A stretch of DNA of 64,000 nt from Torreya grandis (GCA_037957365.1 JARHVA010000224.1:630001-694000); one strand, 5' to 3'. Shown: positions 45,718 to 59,060, counted from the first letter of the stretch. A program made the numbers and translations. Notes: generated by a model not told the origin, from the letters alone.

Positions 45718-48700
45718 AAGATAACATATTACATATGTGGGAAACCCTAAAATAGAATAAAACCTAGTGATCCTGCAAATGTAATACAATACTATAAAAC
45801 AAAAACCAATCTTTAGTAAAACACCAACTACACATGGAGCACTAAGCCCAACTAGTCAAGCACCTAGTCAACTAGGATTTAACAAGCACCAACTTACAAG
45901 AAGGCACCAACCCCCTAAATGAATCAAAACAAAATCAACCGCATGGTTTATTTTATCAAATTTATAACACTATTTTTATCAACCAATGAATTATGACCAC
46001 TTCTTTATCTCTTCTCATTCTTCTATCCCTCTCAAACTACCTTCTAGGCTTCTTCGCTCATCTAGGTCTCTTCAAGACAGATTAGGTCATATGATCTTGA
46101 TATTCATCTATACCATTTTATATCTTCATGAAATTTTATATACACTCATATGATGGTATACAATACCTACTTCATCTCTTCAATGTGTTATTTCCTTCGC
46201 TCACACTCACCAATTCTCTAACTCCTAATTAGGCCTAAGAAGCCTTATTCTTATACAAGCCTCTTGCTCATACACATATTGGTTAGCCACACAAACACTA
46301 TTATATTATAAAAAATATATTCCTGATTACATGTTAAAATTAATAATAAATCATTACATTAGGTTTTCCATAACTCAAAATAGACCAAATCCTTCTTTAC
46401 GTCTCATAGAGACCTAATTTCATTAGGCCTACTTTAGGACATGTTAACTTATGACCTCTTCAAACACTCTAAACCTCTATAAAAATATTTTTTTTTAATA
46501 AAATAATAAAATAATCCTTACCCAACATCCTTTGATCACCATGACACCTTTTGGGTCCAACCACCACTTGAAACACTCCATTAACACTGTTCACATTAGG
46601 CCTTTAAACACACAGAAGATTCTATCTTGAAGAACTAAATATAACACATTATTTAGACACACAATCATGAAAATAAATCACATAAAAAAAACCTCCAAGA
46701 CCTCAAAAAATTCACAAATTATATTATACTTCATCACATAGGGCAAAAAGACTCAAAAACACTCTTGCAACTTGCTCACTTAGAACTACCAACTAGCCTC
46801 AAAGACTAGTCAAGATGAACTTACATTTCAACACCTAAAATTGATTTATCATGAATAAAAACAAATTAACATGATAATTTTTCATCCTTAAAATAACCTC
46901 ACATAAAAAAAATCATAATCACTAATATCAAATATTGGTCTTGTAGACCAATCTCTTGACCTTATCTCACACAGTCTTGCATGAACTAGACAAGCCATTT
47001 TGACTTCAAATTTTAAATATGTTACACTAACTTTCAAGATTTAAAAAATCATGAAAAATACTTTAAATTCAAAAAAAATAACACCATATGCATTAGACAC
47101 TTCAACTCAAGGCATAAAGCCTCAAACTCATCACTGCAACTTACTTACTTAGAGCTACTAGTTTACCTTAAAGCATATACATGGTGATATTAACCTTCAA
47201 AACATGTATAGACACTTTCAAAGACTTAAAATTAATGAAAATTATCCTATGACATCTCCATACCATATTAAATATAAACATCGTATGTTTTGGTGGAAAA
47301 TATTATTCTTACAGACCAATTTGTTAACTTCACTACACATAGTCCTAACAGAAAAATAGACAATTCAATTTAGCTTCAACAAATCATCCAATTTAATTGA
47401 ATATAAAACCTTATAAAAATCATGGATAGGATTAAATTACCATAAACACCACCATGAAATCAAATTCATGATTTCATGAAATCACATCAAAAAACACCTT
47501 TTCACACTACTTGGGTTTTACACTATTCTTCATTAGGCCTACTAATGACTGGCCAACTTAGAACACCAAATTTTCACACCTAAATCTTGGAACCTATAAA
47601 AAAACTTCATATACATACACTACGTGTCTCAATATTTATCCTCCGTCCATTTTCATACTTTGACTTTGTCAACTTTGATTACTATAACAAATCTTTGAGA
47701 AACTGGCACTTTCCTGTAGGGTCTACTCACACACATGAAAACTCAATCACATATAGAGGCACCTAGTAGAGTTTAATACAACCTCCAATAATTTATCTAG
47801 TCACACCAATCCATCCTGAGCACTTTCAATAAACATGTTCAACATTATGTCTTTATTAGGGTTTTAAGAGGGTTTAAACCTATCTATAGTGTTAACAATC
47901 ATTCATAATGTATATCCACTTAATCCAAAAAATAATTCTTATAATTTTGATATATGACCCTTCCCCATCTAAATTGAATATATTAGGTTCCCATGAAAAG
48001 ATTTTATAAGATAATGAGTACAATAAAAATATTCTTGGGTAGAGAACCCTTCATTTTGTGCACTCAAGAGACCTTAGAACACATTTTCATTCCTTATATT
48101 TTAAAATTTGACCTTAGACTGAATAAATAAGCTTTAAAAATCTTGAATCACCTTTGTAAATTCTCACCTACTCACACTTACCTTGAAAATTGATCTTGAT
48201 ACTGCATTAGGCTACACTCTCTTTTTACACCATCATCTTAATACCTTAGTATGCCTTAAACTGACCTTCATGCCTATTTACATGATCTCAAAACCTCACT
48301 ATAATTATCAACATCTCATTCTCATGACATATAAACTCTCTCATTCTTAAACACTACCATACATCATTGACATACCTTGATAACAAATCATGATATCTCA
48401 TTAGGCCAGGTAGGGTCTAGGACTGGTCTAGTTTTAGACTTAGGTTAGAGGTCTTACCCTTGTAGACTCAACTTGAAACTCTCATTAATTCCTCTACATC
48501 TTTCTCACATGCCTTACATGATCCTAAAATAATGTCATACCTCTACACATAAATCTTCATGCTCACCATGCACATGCCTCTTCATGACATGATTATGCTT
48601 GCTATGCATTGTAATTTCCATGCTTGACCTATATCAATTCTTTGAGACAATAGTTGTCTTCAAATTATCTCATTCTTGTGGAATTCATCTCACCATGCTA

Positions 48701-49286
48701 CTATTCTCATACCTTCTCATAAGGTCTCTTCAAGACATGAATAGTGACATGAGTAGGCTTCTTAAGCATTTGACATTTGATAACTAACTTGAACTTACTC
48801 ATGTTGATTTCAATGATATCACTTAAGATGACATAAGAACACTCTTCAAATATTACTCTCATATCACTACTCTCATATAATAACACTCTTTCAAGCTTCT
48901 TGATATAAATCACTACCAATTGAATTGACCTTGCTCTCAATAACACCCTTGAAGACCTACTTGTCATCATACCTTCACAAAAACCTTCTCATATCACACT
49001 GTAACACTCTCTCATGACCTTATTCAACTATCATTTATTTCTCATAACTCTTTTCTAGACAACTTTGACACATCACACAACCAATTGACCTTGATCATCT
49101 AGACACTAGCCTCAAAACAACTACTTGACATCAACTTCATTCACCATTATTACACTCTCTTATGGAAACAACACTCACTATGTTGGCATAAGAGCTCATC
49201 ATATACATACCTCAAATCTTACTTAATCATGCACCTTCACAAGAACCTTTGACATCAATGACAATATCAATGCCAAAACTTATCAA
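45718..49286 (-). repeat. Family H LTR3, right part
   Basis: It starts with AAGAT (second TSD copy) and continues the H LTR with ACAxATTACATATGTGGGAAACCC. It aligns with LTR1/LTR2 up to about 49275-49286, where the final 15-20 bases including GCTCAACA are lost or changed. Open frames within it (48599-48787, 48707-48970) are not conserved in the other LTRs. Confidence 0.8.
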
Positions 49287-51129
49287 TATGTTCCCTTAAA
49301 AAACATGAGTATTTTAAATATTTGACATAGTTATACTTAACCATTTAAAAAAAAAATAGTGTTTTTGAAAGTAGACTCAAAATTATATAATTCATGATCT
49401 TACACCGTTCTCAAATTTTAAGTGTATCCATTTAAAATTATTTATAGAAGTTCAAATTTATGAATTTTTAGGTAAAACATGCTTACAAGTAGGCCCATTT
49501 TTATCCCAACAAAAATTTCAATTACCCATATATTGGCATGAAACTCATCCATAGTGTTATGGTACACAATGGATCAAGTGAAAATATGTACACCATAACA
49601 CTTATATATTCTCTTGGTTATATAGAGCAAGATAACACATAAACCTAGAATTTTGAAATTATTTGATGCTCATACACAATATACTCTTGTATATGTTAGT
49701 ATATCACCATTACAAGTGGGGACTCTCATAATTCCCACTCCTTTCTTAGTGTCACCAAGAATGTGTCTTTATTATGCTACAAGGGAAACCTTGATTAGAA
49801 AAAATCAGAGCAGTTCCATCTATAGTTCAAAAATGTCTAAAGTATATTCATGATAATCAAGTGGTTAAAATTTCATGAATTCAATATGAATATCCTATGG
49901 AACCAAGGGTACTTACTCCTAATCTAAAATAATTGGTTGATATAATATATAATCAAATTTGTAATGAGTTAGTTTATACAATTATTCAGGATCATGATTC
50001 ATATTCAAAGTGGCATATTTCAAAATTAGTTTTTTCACCTAATTATGAACATGATCATATTTTAGTTTCTTCACCTATTTATGAGCATGAAGATATTGCA
50101 TTTTATCAATCTATTTGTGACCATAATACAAGTACACATAAGAATGATCACATATCTAGAAAAAGTAAGATATTTAATCTTAAGTATAAAGGAGTACATA
50201 ACACAAGGTATTTTTCTTATACATCATCACATGTTATTTAGATGGATCCTACATAGGTATAGGTTTTTACATAATCTCCTCCCATGCATGAGGATACATG
50301 TTTAAACAAATATATGAGCAATGATTCAAAGGGTTACTTTACAACATATGGTTCTTCTTCATATTTAGAAGTTTCTGCACTTGGCACTTCTTCTCTTACA
50401 CAAGAGCTTGATCCTTATTATTAATGAGTTGGTTACATGTATGATAATATTATTGATGATATCCTTGGTTGGGTACCTTTTATCATTCACTCCCAAACTT
50501 ATAGTTGGGCCAATACCCTTGATTATATTTCTTTCATAGTACCTACTTGTACATAACTTCTTTACTCTTTATTTTTGTTTTTATTCTTCTACACCTAATC
50601 CAATTTTAGTTTATCCCTTAGCTCTATCTTTCATTTTGGGGAACTTTTTCCCTTATTTGCTTCACCCCAATTCAAACAACTTAAAACACCTACTTTACTA
50701 ATCTTTCAATGAGCATCCTTCATGGTAAGTCGTTTGCTCATCATTTCACATCTATAATTTCATGATCATGTCTATCTAATTTCATATAAGGTCACATGGC
50801 CATGCTTATCATCTTTTCAAAATTCCATATGCATCTACATAGGGAAATTTTCATTTTCCTTCCTTATTTCCATATTTTTCTTAACATCATGTTGAGGATT
50901 ATTTGAATCTCCCCTTCCTTCTTCTATTTTTAATGGTCATGTAATAAATAGTGAAGGAATTTTCCACCTCAAAATATTATGCCTATAGTTGTAGATAACT
51001 CTTGTGTGCATGTTCATGTTTGGTCCTATGTGATGATCCTTATTTAATTCTCCTTGCTTTTAAAATCATAACCTCAATTTCATGATAATATGTCCCTTAG
51101 AAAAGGGGTTAGTAAGTTGAGTTAGAAAT
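49287..51129. other. Unrecognised region, possible decayed element
   Basis: Plus-strand open frames at 49653-49853 and 49933-50241 show no domain I recognise; the second contains a twofold phrase (FSPNYEHDHILVSSPIYEHEDI). A phrase AFILGNFF-like near 50625-50655 recalls 3' sequences of some plant Ty3/gypsy elements, but this is weak. An inverted repeat lies at 49554-49601. Confidence 0.35.
49933..50241 (+). other. Open frame of 102 codons, function unknown
   Basis: It starts ATGG at the codon after a stop-rich stretch and encodes a His/Tyr/Ser-rich protein with an internal near-duplication (SPNYEHDHILV / SPIYEHEDIAF). No signal peptide, membrane segment or known motif. It may continue a longer decayed frame rather than be a gene. 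Confidence 0.25.
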
Positions 51130-53430
51130 ACCTAACCACTCCTCCTTAGTTGATTGAGTGTTGTCTACATTCTGATAGTCTGAAGAGGGCTCAAATTTCA
51201 TGTACTATTCCCATCTATGAGTGTATGTGTGCATTCTAGTGATCATACTAGAATGTAATGCAATTTTTGGAACTTGACACTCAACACCATGCAACTTCAT
51301 ACTATGTTTATAATAAAACTTGGGTGCAAAAGATGATCTTTTGTGGGGTTTTCAAATGTGTATGCCTTTATAACAATGTCTCATGTGAGTACTAACGGAT
51401 TTCTCAATGTGATTTATAGGTAATGACCAAGTGAATATACATTATAATTAATTTTATTCATAGTTGACTCTTTTATATTTTCATTGTGACAAACTCATGA
51501 AATGGTCTAGGTTGACACAATGGAGATGTACCAATTTGTAAAGTATTTATTGAGAGATCTTAGACATTACTATATGAGGCAAACACCTACACCAAAAACT
51601 CAATTGTTTGAATGTTTTTGGTATTATCCTAGGAGAAAAAATCATTGGTATGAGATATGGCAACATTATGTTTTTGACTTTGGACTATTCTTACATAGAC
51701 TAAGGTAATATTGAATATTTTTATTGGTATATTATATTAGCTAAAACAATAGGTGGGCAAAAAAATAGAGGAAAATTTTCACAAGATTAAAATGTGTACA
51801 CAAAGTCTAAGTAAGTCACAGTGTGAAAATTTTAATGTTTCTAAGTTTTTAATAAAAAATCTAGTGTTTAAAATTAGAAATATCATGGTAGCCAATAAAT
51901 TTGGTCTTGTGCAGTGTATGTGTGGTTTCTATGCGATAAAACAAATATGTGTTGGAAGTTTAAGTATCAATGTATACCTTCCTAAAGGAGGAAAACATAG
52001 AATTTTTACATGGAATTATATGATATTTTATTTCTCTAATTCCTTTTTGGACAAATAGTATGTTAGTCAACTAAGAATTAATTACTTAAAGATTTAACAA
52101 TAGAAATTTCAACATATCAACTAGGAATATGGAATGTCAGAGGGGATTTTTATGTTTCACACATGAGTATTTTACTTATTTTATGATTATTGTGATCTAA
52201 ATGAAGCAAAACCATGAATATTTAGACTACGTAAATTAGGGAAATAAACATACAAATATGAATGTATAAGGGTAGATTAAATTTCACTTAAAATATTTGG
52301 GATTGACAAACTAAGAAGGTAGGATATGAATTTATCTAATTTATAGTTATGTTTATCACTTTCATTTAAAAGGCTCTATATCTACTCTGTATCCTATCAT
52401 ATTAGGGAACAAGAGATCAAACCTTGTGTAGACACCATGAAAACTCATATCACTCAAATGATCGATATTATCCATGATCTACATGTACTATTATTTTTTC
52501 TATGTAGCTTTATGATGCCTTATATCATTGCACCTATACCTATAGATGGCATATGTGTGTGCACTCACCTTCCATCTTATGCAATGATCCTTGTTTTCCT
52601 TTTATTTTCATTGAAACCTTAATTTAATTTTTGACACAATATGACACTTGAAAATTTGGTTATTATGTTAGCTTGGATGGCCTCAACCACTCCCTATTGA
52701 GTGATAAAATTTATTGTGTTTTAATCATATAAAGAGAGATTGAACCATGTGTCTTTATCTAGCCTATTTATGTGTGAAACATCATGATAAATCTATAATG
52801 CAATGCAATTTTTATATTTTGACACTTTCACCTTGAAACCTTTACCTGCATGTGTATTTAAACTTGACCCTAGGGTTGCTCCTTCAAGAGGTTTTTAGAT
52901 TTGTATTCCTTTGTGATAACGTCTCAAGAGAGGACCATTGGGATTCTGACATGTAAATGGTCAATTAATTTCCAATTTTTTGAGTGGGTATATCTTTAGG
53001 ATTAATTTTAACTTATAATTAACTCTTTGATATTCCCCATAATGAATAAACCATAAAACCTATGTAGGTAAACCTAATGGATACTTCCCAACTTGAAACT
53101 TATCTGTTGGGATTTCTTAGTTAACTTTATGAGTCATACATATTTGGTGAAACTAAAACTACGTGAATATATCTAATACTATCCTAGAAGTAAAAATAAG
53201 GGATCTAAAATATGGTGATAGTCTATTTAGAAATTTTGGAAGGTTATTACACATATTGGGGTGATCTTGAATATGTGTAACTAATAACTTGGGTTATCCA
53301 AGACAATAAGTTAGTAGACAGATAGAGGAAAGTGTGAAAATATGTATACAAAGCCCAATATTGTCAAATTATTTCTAATTTTATGTTTCCAAAGTGTCTA
53401 ATACTAAATTTAAGTGTCTAAAATTGTCTC
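51130..53430. repeat. Diverged direct repeats, offset about 1.54 kb
   Basis: 51130-51880 resembles 52675-53430: CCTxAACCACTCC, ATGCAATTTTTxxxxxTTGACAC, GTATxCCTTTxTxATAAxxTCTCAxG and ATAGAGGAAA.TxTxACAAG/GTGTGAAAAT phrases occur in the same order at an offset of 1510-1545. They may be tandem units or LTRs of a very old element; no PBS or PPT was found. The open frame 51520-51708 lies in the first unit and is not open in the second. Confidence 0.5.
51881..52674. other. No recognisable gene between the repeat units
   Basis: AT-rich sequence between the two similar blocks. A short hydrophobic plus-strand open frame (52437-52622) has no start context or homology that I recognise. Confidence 0.4.
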
Positions 53431-53562
53431 TCTTTTAGTATATTATTGAAAATGTCAAATTAAAGGGATAAAGGAAGAAATTATGTACTTATGATTAACA
53501 AAACTTAGTTTTTATAGGTATGCCCCCAATGTCCAACTTGATCCATGCATAACATGTAAGGA

Positions 53563-53616
<54 letters not shown>

Positions 53617-54200
53617 TCCATTTATGATAGAAAATATGAAACAATATAAATATTTAAATTATTAGAAATAAAAAATTTAAGGAACGAGTACACCTAAGGG
53701 TATGCAAACCAAGTTTCCACTTGTTAAATTCATTTTGGGAATGCCATGGTGTGACTATGCCTCAAGGAGATGCATCCTATTAAATAATGATATAATGATT
53801 GTTAAGGCTTCAACCACCATTGGATGAGAAGTGCTATAAGTTGAGAATTACACTAATCTAAATATCATCATAACTCTTTTATGGAACCCTAAAATCAAAG
53901 TCTTCTAAAAAAGGGAATGCCAAAAATAGGTTGGTATATAAAGGTGGAACCCTGATGTGGAACCCCAAAATACATTTGTATGTCAAAAAGTAACACCATA
54001 TCAACTACTGTAAATGGTTTTTAGATACTAAGTGATTACATAGTTCACTTTTTATCATTAATTCTTAATATATAAATATAAAAGTATTTTATGAACAACA
54101 TTCATGCCCCAAATCTAATCCATTTTCACCTCAAAATAATATAGAATGACATAACTTATTTTTTATAGTGTCATATAATGTTCCTTAATCTTATAAACTA
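53431..54200. other. AT-rich spacer
   Basis: Nothing recognised apart from the AT microsatellite listed separately. It ends at the LTR start at 54201. Confidence 0.5.
53566..53615. repeat. (AT)n microsatellite
   Basis: About 24 uninterrupted AT dinucleotides. Confidence 0.95.
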
Positions 54201-54601
54201 TGACACCCTTAACTTATAACGTGTGTAGGGATATGTGTGGCCAACTTGTGGATAATATAACCTTGTACCTTTTCATATCTAAATTCTCCATGTTCTCATA
54301 TTGTTAGTAGGGTCAGCCTATGGACTAGTGATAGTTTAAGTAGGGTATTTTTAGGATCTAGTGGTGAGTACTTTAGAATCTTATAATAAATTATTTTTAT
54401 ATTGCATGGTTGTGGAGCTTACCTGAGTTAAGTGGCTTAGTATTAAATTTATAATATTCTTCTCTGGTATCAAAATTTAATGTGTACCTTCTCCTTCTCT
54501 ATTTTACTTTTGTTATTATGATCTATTGTTATTGATATGCTCTTGATATTTATATTTATAACTACTGATTTGAATTGGCATGATCTATTTAGGTAATTTC
54601 A
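54201..54601 (+). repeat. Plus-strand LTR, probably Ty3/gypsy type
   Basis: It starts TGACACCCTTAAC and ends ATTTCA, followed seven bases later by a perfect initiator-Met PBS. TG...CA termini and the TGACACCC opening are typical of plant gypsy LTRs. I found no second copy to the right, so this is a truncated element. Confidence 0.6.
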
Positions 54602-54608
54602 TTACAAG

Positions 54609-54620
54609 TGGTATCAGAGC
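54609..54620 (+). other. Primer-binding site (plus-strand element)
   Basis: TGGTATCAGAGC, exact initiator tRNA-Met complement, in the context ATTACAAG-TGGTATCAGAGCTTTG. It sets the element on the plus strand, opposite to all elements left of 49.3 kb. Confidence 0.85.
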
Positions 54621-56652
54621 TTTGATTTTGGAAATATTATATGGCACATATTTTTTAGAACTAGCATAGAGGTTGTTATGTGGGATTAAGGATCAAAAAA
54701 TATAAATTGTGATCGATAAAGAATTTATTTTTCCATCAGTGTGTTACTACTTCAAGTTTTTTTGTTGATTCTAGAAAAAATTTCACACCCTTTACACAAA
54801 ATAATAGTCATAGGATTCATCTTGGTGAGATTATTATAATGGAATAAGCCTCTGGTACACTTTTTTTACCACCAATTGAGCTCCTTGACAATGTAAAAAG
54901 TTATAAAATGCATCACAACCTTATAATAAATGTTTAGACTATTTTTCAAGAAACATTTACAGTATTTTACATCACTTTCAAGGCCTTTTCAAAATTAATG
55001 TTTCCCCATGTATAATTTGTGGATCAATAAGATGACCATGTATCAATGAAATATCTTTATATTATTTTGTTTCATGATCATGTTTAAAGTATTTGAATAT
55101 GTATGCCACCAAAGTGAGTCCAATTTTAGTCAAGGTAAAAATAAATATATTTATAGCTATGACTACGATTTTGGCCTTATTTTATTGAGAAATAGGATTT
55201 ATAGTATAAAATTATGCTTGCTTATAAGAATCAGATACAACCATCTCATTAATGTTGATGAAAGTGGCCTTATTGAAAATTTTTAGGGTCCCTATGAGTT
55301 ATTAATTATACAAAACATAAAAATCTATAATAATTAGTATATGTTCCAATGACTTGGACATTTCTCTAGTGACCATGTTTTCTAAAATATCTACACACTC
55401 TAATCTAGAATATTTATAAATGAATAGAATAATTATTCATTCTATAGAATTATGATTGAGATTCATACCAATTTTTTAGGTTTGTGCATATGGTATTTTC
55501 TTTGCGTATTTTTCCACCTAGATTTTTATAAGCCAAATTCAAATGTAGTAAGAAATTTTAGTTTCCAGTATTACTTTGAGTAGATCCTAATATTTTATTG
55601 TTCTAAAGAGGTATGAGTTATAAGTTTTTTTATCTTTTAAACACAATATATCAAGAATTATGTATGGGAGTTGATTTGAGCTCAGATCTAGAAAAGTTAT
55701 TTTTGTACAATTTGACAATAACATTGTAATTTTCTCATTCAAATAATTCTATTATAAATGTATCAAAGTTACAATACTCCAAGTGATCTAAGTTAAATCT
55801 ATATTTGACCATTAAGTTTATTTCTATAAAGATTTAGGAATGCAAGATTTTTATAATTGCCCAATTCTAGTGGATTTTGTTTATGAAGAAAATTCAAATT
55901 TGTATTAAAGTTTTACAAGTCAAATAAGGCCTTGATTTTAGAACCAATGTTACTATTGTTTATATTATTTGATACAACAGTTCAATTTAAAGATTTCATT
56001 TTTTAATGGTTTCTATATTTGTGTCCTTTAAGTAATTATAAGATAGATTTATACTCTCTCATTAGGTATTACCAAATAATTATCAAGGCATATTTTCAAC
56101 CCCTTTAACATTACACTTGAATTGATTAATTTATTCTAAAGATGATGAAATTATAGGTATATCAATATATACATTAAAGAGTTTACATTAAACAACATGA
56201 AATTTCAAATCTTGTGTAAATATTTAAAAAAACTTGAATAATAGGTCTTAAACAATAATAATTTTTTTACTTACATTAATATCAAAACATAGATAAAACA
56301 TTTTATTAAAAAAATGACCATTATACTAGATTCAAGCATTGGTTTTATGTTAGATTCCATTGGTTTTGACCTAGTACTAAGGTTTAGTCTATGTAATTTA
56401 TCATGGACATGGCCCATGTACTATATGACATAATACTATTATCTTTATTTATTGTGTATGTAATATCAACTTCAAATATCTACTATTAATTCATGATTTT
56501 TAAACATAATTATTCACTATGTATGATGCTTATGGATTATGGTTTTCATTGATAAGTTTTTCACATCTAGACATGGTAAATGCCTTGTTTCGTGATGAGA
56601 TATATAGCATGTGGTAAATTGAGTTCATTTTACACTAATAATAATTTTTACC
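54621..56652 (+). other. Decayed interior after the plus-strand LTR
   Basis: About 2 kb downstream of the PBS where gag would be expected. No zinc knuckle, protease or RT motif can be read. The open frame 55074-55286 has no homology that I recognise. Confidence 0.35.
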
Positions 56653-57160
56653 TAAAGATATATTAAATTTGTACTTTCATAATCTTTATGGTTAAGATTT
56701 ATTTTTAATAAGATAAATTATTAGCTCCAAACCCTGTTCCACCTGAATGTTGGGAAGTTTGTTGATTTCTGATATATAAGGTACATATCTCTACAACATT
56801 ATTTGTGGGCATGCCAATGGATTGAGATTGGGTGACTATGATCTCACCTTTTTAGTTGTGCATGACTCCTTCAATACTATATTGACATGAATTTCTAATA
56901 AATACCTAAAGATTCATTAAATCTATATATTCATGATCTTTATAGTCAAGATTTATTTTGAATAAGATTAATTATTAGCTCTAAACCCTATTGCACTTGA
57001 ATGTTGGAAAGTCCCTTTATTTGTGATATATAAGGTCCATAGCTCTACCACACTATTTGTGGGCATGTCCATGGATTAAGAGCAGGTGATTATGATCTCC
57101 CCTTTGTAGTTGTGTATGTCTCCTTAAATACTATCTTAAAATGAATTCCTAATAAATAGA
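56653..57160. repeat. 254-bp tandem duplication
   Basis: Units 56653-56906 and 56907-57160 share the same phrases (TAAAGAT.xATTAAAT, ATTATTAGCTCxAAACCCT, TTTGTGGGCATG, GATTATGATCTC, CTAATAAAT) with about 15% differences. Non-coding. Confidence 0.85.
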
Positions 57161-57849
57161 CTAAACATATCAAGTTTGAACAAGGGAATGACTTTTTTTG
57201 TTTCTCCTAGAATAGACATATAGTTTATTTTTCTATCTTCCTATAAAAAGTTGATTAAGAGTGGTTTTGAAAATGTTAATCAAAATGTCCTTCAAAAAAT
57301 ATTTTCAATAATATATTATATGATATTTAGTGGCCTCGTTACATTTCCCTCTAAGGGGAATCCCCTACAAGCATATCATTACTTCATACCATGTATTGTT
57401 TCTAAACCATGTCTTTCAACATTTTATCTATTATAATGTGTATTTAGGTATCAAAATCATCATTTTTTCCCCATCAAGATGATTTTCATGATAGTGAAGC
57501 CATATAAAGTTGACCAATTATATTTTGAACACTAGTTTTAGTGTTGTAACTAGAGAGTATAGGGTACCTATCAAACTTGTTAATGAATAGTGGAGGGACC
57601 ATAGAACTTGGAAGAAATTTTATTATTCCTTCTTCACAAATATGGTGTTTTCTATTAGGATGCAATCAAAGGAAAATATTAAATTCAATTATAAATTCCA
57701 TTTATAATTGGTGTTGGTATTATTATGATTCCATCCTATCTATATAGTAATTTTAAGACTCTCCTTTGGCATTCTATAAAATTCGCTAACTCTCTAGAAT
57801 TAAATATTAAACTAATGGTTCTTTTATGTCTAATATCTCCAAATATATA
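57161..57849. other. AT-rich stretch, probable 3' end of element J
   Basis: No domain is clear on either strand. By position this could be the 3' end of the minus-strand gypsy element to the right. Confidence 0.35.
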
Positions 57850-58500
57850 AATGAATGTAGCCTATACATGTAAAAATCATTTAATGGAGCTATACCAATC
57901 GATATTTGATGTTTTTTTGTTATATCAAACTTATACCAAGTGAAACCACTGAAGCCATGCAATACATAAATTAGCCACATACTTTCCCATATGACCCTCC
58001 AAGGTCTTATACATATTTTATGTATAAGTTGCTACTAAATGATTATGTGGTATCAAATGATTGATTGGAAAATAAATATCGCATAGGTTATTCACAAAAG
58101 ATTTGTCTAAAAAATCTTTTCAAAACTTACTAATGAGTTTTGGATCTGTCACTCACAATTATTCAAGGAAGTTTGTGAAGTTTGTAAATGTTTTCCATAA
58201 ACAAAACAAGATGACACTTTCATAAAACTAATATGAATAAGGTTAAATTCAACATATAATTAGTTAATTGGTCAACAACCACAAAGATATTATCCTTTCC
58301 ACTTAGTTGATGGAAACATGTGACCTTAGATTTTATATTTTTATACTTTTTTATATGTTATTTCTCAAATGTTTCATTAAAATGTGCTACTTTTATCAAA
58401 CCCTTTTATTGGTAGGTTTTCCCAATCCATTTTTAAGTATTGAAGAACCTATCATGGAGAAGAGTGATCTATAATATCTTTAAGTCAAAATTTTTATTTG
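57850..58500 (-). pseudogene. Ty3/gypsy integrase remnant (element J)
   Basis: Minus-strand translation gives a STKWKG block near 58300 (the integrase entry before the first catalytic Asp), weaker core sequence, then near 57900-58020 LEGHMGKYVAYLCIAWLQWF followed by a WYNKKTSN-like stretch, the typical gypsy C-terminal core (wLp..e..yN). Heavy stops; the DDE residues cannot be assigned. Medium-low certainty, supported by RNase H just to its right in the expected order. Confidence 0.5.
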
Positions 58501-59060
58501 GAATTTATAGCCAATCTTTCATGTTGATAAATGATTCCATTACATAAGGAATATCTAGTGTTCCTAGTCGTAGATTTTGTTTGATCCTCTAGTAATGAAA
58601 CCAACTCATCATCCTCATTGTACTCATCTTTAGTATCATGTTATCAATCTATAATCATTTATGAAATAATTTGAATTCTTGTAATTTTTGATAAGGCATT
58701 GGCTACCAAAATTATGTTACTTTGTAATAATGAGTTTCAAATTCAATTTTTATTTTTATTTTCTTGCCTACTTAAAGTATCATTCATTGAGATCATGTTG
58801 TAATATAAAAGAATTCAAACTATTACGGTTATTCATGACAATAATTTTCCATTAACCAAATATTTCTTGTACAATGCATCCATTAATGCTAGCATCTTTT
58901 TATATAAAAAAAGATAACAAGTTCTATTTTTCATCTAATTTATGGATATCAAAATTTCTCCAATCCCCTATCCAAAATTATCATAGCCAAAAATGAATGG
59001 TAAATCAAAACAAACAATCTTTGAGATGAGACTAGTATCCATTACCCCTTAAAGGGTCCT
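58501..59060 (-). pseudogene. Ty3/gypsy RNase H remnant (element J)
   Basis: Near 58680-58780 the minus strand reads IILVANALSKITR, matching the hallmark NVxADALSR at the end of gypsy RNase H, preceded by an LSRQ.N.N..IWNS-like block and a LYKKYLVNGK stretch. Upstream, near 58960-59060, a degraded IPI..DPL..N block could be the start of RNase H. RT is not visible. Confidence 0.5.

Larger units (their letters stand above)
28048..49286 (-). mobile_element. Three-LTR array of non-autonomous family H
   Basis: The order in plus coordinates is LTR1 (28048-31801), interior 1, LTR2 (34022-37780), interior 2, LTR3 (39983 to about 49286, interrupted by element I at 40139-45717). On the minus strand each interior starts with a PBS next to the LTR on its right and ends with a PPT next to the LTR on its left. 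Neither interior shows integrase or RT. Such LTR-interior-LTR-interior-LTR arrays can come from unequal recombination between elements or from adjacent insertion. Confidence 0.8.

Noticed and set aside
53566..53615. AT run as a possible replication origin or promoter
   Set aside because: A simple dinucleotide microsatellite with no supporting context.
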